From: JAKASV01 sp964595035
Lineage (GTDB): Bacteria > Babelota > Babeliae > Babelales > Vermiphilaceae
NCBI GenBank assembly: GCA_964595035.1
Contig: CAZQNW010000011.1
Location: 1 to 24,748, forward strand
Length of the DNA stretch: 24,748 nucleotides
Direction: 5' to 3'
Every line of letters starts with the position of its first letter. Position 1 is the first letter of the stretch. Below, piece by piece: positions 22,905 through 24,748 of the stretch. A program made the translations under genes and the position numbers. The notes below the pieces were generated by a model. That model was not told where the DNA came from and did no database searches. It was given only the letters and a program-made list of their open reading frames with translations.

Positions 22905-23891
22905 GTGCCCATAATTCAACTTACTCATGTAAGTAAGATTTTTCATGTCAAACAAAAGCAAGTAGGATTCGGTGCAAGCTTCTGGTCTTTATTTAAACCG
23001 CGTTATACAGCTATACGCGCGGTAGAAGATATATCGTTCAGTGTAGACCAAGGAGAGTTTTTAGCTCTCATTGGTCCAAATGGTGCCGGTAAATCGACAA
23101 CCATAAAAATGCTGACTGGTATATTAATGCCGTCAGCAGGTACGATTAATGTATATGGTTATAATCCTTTTGAACAACGGCAACAGCTTGCGTATCATAT
23201 AGGAGCGGTGTATGGCTCACGTTCGCAACTGTGGTATCATTTGCCTGCTCAAGATACGTATGATTTGTTTGCGCGATTATATGATCTTGATGACAAAGCC
23301 TATAAAGAACGGCTTGATTTCTTAGTCACAACATTTGATATTGGTCCATTGTTGACTATTCCTGTCAGAAAATTGTCGCTTGGCCAGCGTATGCGTTGTG
23401 AATTGGTAGCTTCGTTATTACATCAACCTAAAGTTTTACTGTTGGACGAACCGACTATCGGGCTTGATTTAATTGCCAAGCAGCAAGTACGCACGGTACT
23501 AAAGCAACTTAATGAAATCGAGCGTACAACCGTTGTATTAACGTCACATGATGTCGGTGATATTGAAATGCTTGCACACCGTACGATTATTATCAATCAT
23601 GGAACCGTAGTTTTTGATAATGCAACTGAGCAACTTAAACGGAAATTTATTACGACTAAAATTGTTGAATGTATTCTTGAACAACCACTAGACATTACAT
23701 GGCCTTTCGGCACTGTAATTGAGCAAACACCTTATTGTATTAAAATAGCAGTTGATACAAAAAAGACTGCGATAGCTGATGTGATGAGTTTTGCGATGGA
23801 TCATGGGTATATCAAAGATATCAATATATACGATGAACCGCTTGAAGATATTATTGCGTCTATGTATCGTATGGGCCAAGGAGTAAGGTGA
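22905..23891 (+). CDS. ABC-2 type exporter, ATP-binding protein (COG4586-like)
   Basis: The 328-residue ATPase has Walker A GPNGAGKST (57-65), signature LSLGQ (157-161), Walker B VLLLDEP (177-183) and the switch histidine H215. The N-terminal extension containing FKPRYTAIRAVEDISF and the SRSQLWYHLP segment are typical of the COG4586 subgroup, which pairs with two different ABC-2 permeases, as seen here. The start is a GTG (22905) with AAAGGGA about ten bases upstream, slightly far. The C-terminal 100 residues form an accessory domain. The transported substrate is unknown. Confidence 0.93.
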   Translation: MPIIQLTHVSKIFHVKQKQVGFGASFWSLFKPRYTAIRAVEDISFSVDQGEFLALIGPNGAGKSTTIKMLTGILMPSAGTINVYGYNPFEQRQQLAYHIGAVYGSRSQLWYHLPAQDTYDLFARLYDLDDKAYKERLDFLVTTFDIGPLLTIPVRKLSLGQRMRCELVASLLHQPKVLLLDEPTIGLDLIAKQQVRTVLKQLNEIERTTVVLTSHDVGDIEMLAHRTIIINHGTVVFDNATEQLKRKFITTKIVECILEQPLDITWPFGTVIEQTPYCIKIAVDTKKTAIADVMSFAMDHGYIKDINIYDEPLEDIIASMYRMGQGVR

Positions 23892-24700
23892 TGAAGGTTC
23901 CTATGCGCCTGCGTGCTTATGCAGCTATTGCATATATTTCATCATTGTCGCGAACTGCGTTCAGCTGGGCTTTATTGATGAATGGTCTGTCGGTGGGTTT
24001 ATATATTTGGATATTCACGCAATTGTATACGACAACCTATGCTGCAGCTCATATGCATATAATAGGTGGGCTGACACTGTGTTCCGTCATATGGTTATTA
24101 ATGTTTGTGCAATGTTTTGAACGAGCGACTTGGCCTAATCCTATTTATAAGATAGATGAAGAAATAAAGACGGGAGCAATTTCATATGCATTACAGCGTC
24201 CGTATAACTACATTTTATACCATCTCTTTAGTTTTTATGGGCGTATATTCCCGACATTATTAGGCAATCTTGCCTGTGGAAGTATTACAGCTCTTGTGCT
24301 TGTCGGTCCATTTTCACTGAGTATTCTTGGTCTTTTAGGTGGAACAGTTGCTATTATTTTTGGGTATACACTTGATTTTTTTCTTTTTTTTATGCTTGGA
24401 CTCATGGGATTTTGGGTTGAGGATGTTAAGCCATTCAGTTGGTTATATAGCAAATCTAAACTTGTGTTTGGTGGTGTATTATTGCCTATTGCTTTTTTCC
24501 CGTCTTCAATACAAAAGGCGGTACTCTTATTGCCATTTTCAAATCTTTATTACGCGGCAAGCCGTATTATAGTTCAGTTTGATATATGGCTCTTATTGCG
24601 GTGTTTGACGGTGCAAGTAGTGTGGATTGGTATCTTGGGCAGTTGCTCGTATGCGTTATTTAGACGTGGGGTGCGTCATGTTACTATCAGTGGTGGGTAA
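23891..24700 (+). CDS. ABC-2 type permease, first of two (COG4587-like)
   Basis: This 269-residue membrane protein has about six hydrophobic helices (roughly 22-42, 57-75, 120-142, 146-168, 192-208, 232-258). The cytoplasmic motif EIKTGAISYALQRPYNYILYHL before the third helix resembles the GxlxxxLlRPxxy segment of this permease family. The start is the ATG at 23891, overlapping the ATPase stop (TGATG) with GGAG seven bases upstream; a GTG one codon earlier is also open. The next permease overlaps its 3' end. Confidence 0.9.
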   Translation: MKVPMRLRAYAAIAYISSLSRTAFSWALLMNGLSVGLYIWIFTQLYTTTYAAAHMHIIGGLTLCSVIWLLMFVQCFERATWPNPIYKIDEEIKTGAISYALQRPYNYILYHLFSFYGRIFPTLLGNLACGSITALVLVGPFSLSILGLLGGTVAIIFGYTLDFFLFFMLGLMGFWVEDVKPFSWLYSKSKLVFGGVLLPIAFFPSSIQKAVLLLPFSNLYYAASRIIVQFDIWLLLRCLTVQVVWIGILGSCSYALFRRGVRHVTISGG

Positions 24701-24748
24701 TTATATCAAGCTTACGTGGGATATAAAAAAACTTGTTCTTGCAACTGC
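24678..24748 (+). CDS. Second ABC-2 type permease, partial (C-terminus off window)
   Basis: An ATG at 24678 opens a frame that runs to the window end (23 codons, MLLSVVGNYIKLTWDIKKLV...). It overlaps the previous gene by 23 bases, and GGGG lies a few bases upstream. The second permease of COG4586/4587/3694 systems is expected in this place, and the short N-terminal stretch ending in basic residues is compatible with one, but the visible part is too short to prove it. GTG codons at 24690 and 24693 are alternative starts. Confidence 0.55.
   Translation, partial: MLLSVVGNYIKLTWDIKKLVLAT

Noticed and set aside
1..24748. CRISPR array, insertion sequence, prophage or integron
   Set aside because: No regularly spaced direct repeats, transposase or integrase motifs, or terminal inverted repeats were seen on either strand.

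Overview
The window reads as chromosomal DNA of an AT-rich, gene-dense bacterium that probably lives inside a host cell. Compact housekeeping operons (threonyl- and arginyl-tRNA synthetase, tsf-pyrH-frr, trigger factor, trxB, rpmH-rnpA-yidD, mnmA, a pgsA-like gene, a PIN-PhoH protein) are interleaved with genes for exported proteins that have eukaryote-like or binding-type folds. These include a ubiquitin-interacting-motif-like helix, a caspase-fold-like His/Cys pair, a WD40-like propeller, leucine-rich repeats, and an adenylate kinase with an added N-terminal membrane segment. This combination fits a protist-associated lineage such as Candidatus Dependentiae (TM6). That placement is inferred from gene content and was not tested by any search. 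No transposase, integrase, phage gene, CRISPR array or rRNA was seen.

Layout. At 1-263 (minus, cut by the window edge) is the start of a secreted protein with a UIM-like motif. It diverges from a two-gene plus-strand operon (512-5227) encoding two large secreted proteins of unknown function. A strong hairpin terminator at 5314-5345 is shared with thrS, which runs toward it on the minus strand and lacks the usual TGS domain. At 7230-9685 on the plus strand are an alpha/beta-hydrolase-like lipoprotein and a PIN-PhoH ATPase.

From 16943 back to 9694 almost everything is on the minus strand: argS, then tsf-pyrH-frr, tRNA-Lys(CUU), tRNA-Leu(UAG), tig, trxB, and rpmH-rnpA-yidD. The translation-factor genes keep their common bacterial order, except that rpsB is not next to tsf, dnaA is not next to rpmH, and yidC does not follow yidD.

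From 17125 come the membrane-anchored adenylate kinase (with a clear terminator), a secreted leucine-rich-repeat protein, and a convergent operon of two paralogous exported beta-rich proteins (18852-20530, minus). The right part is plus strand: mnmA (possibly leaderless), a CDP-alcohol phosphatidyltransferase coupled to a small exported coiled-coil protein, and a three-gene ABC-2 type exporter whose last gene runs off the window.

No stretch longer than 248 bases lacks a gene. Several starts were moved from the longest open frame because a Shine-Dalgarno sequence points to an internal ATG (tig, tsf, argS, yidD, the LRR gene, the small coiled-coil gene, the ABC permease).
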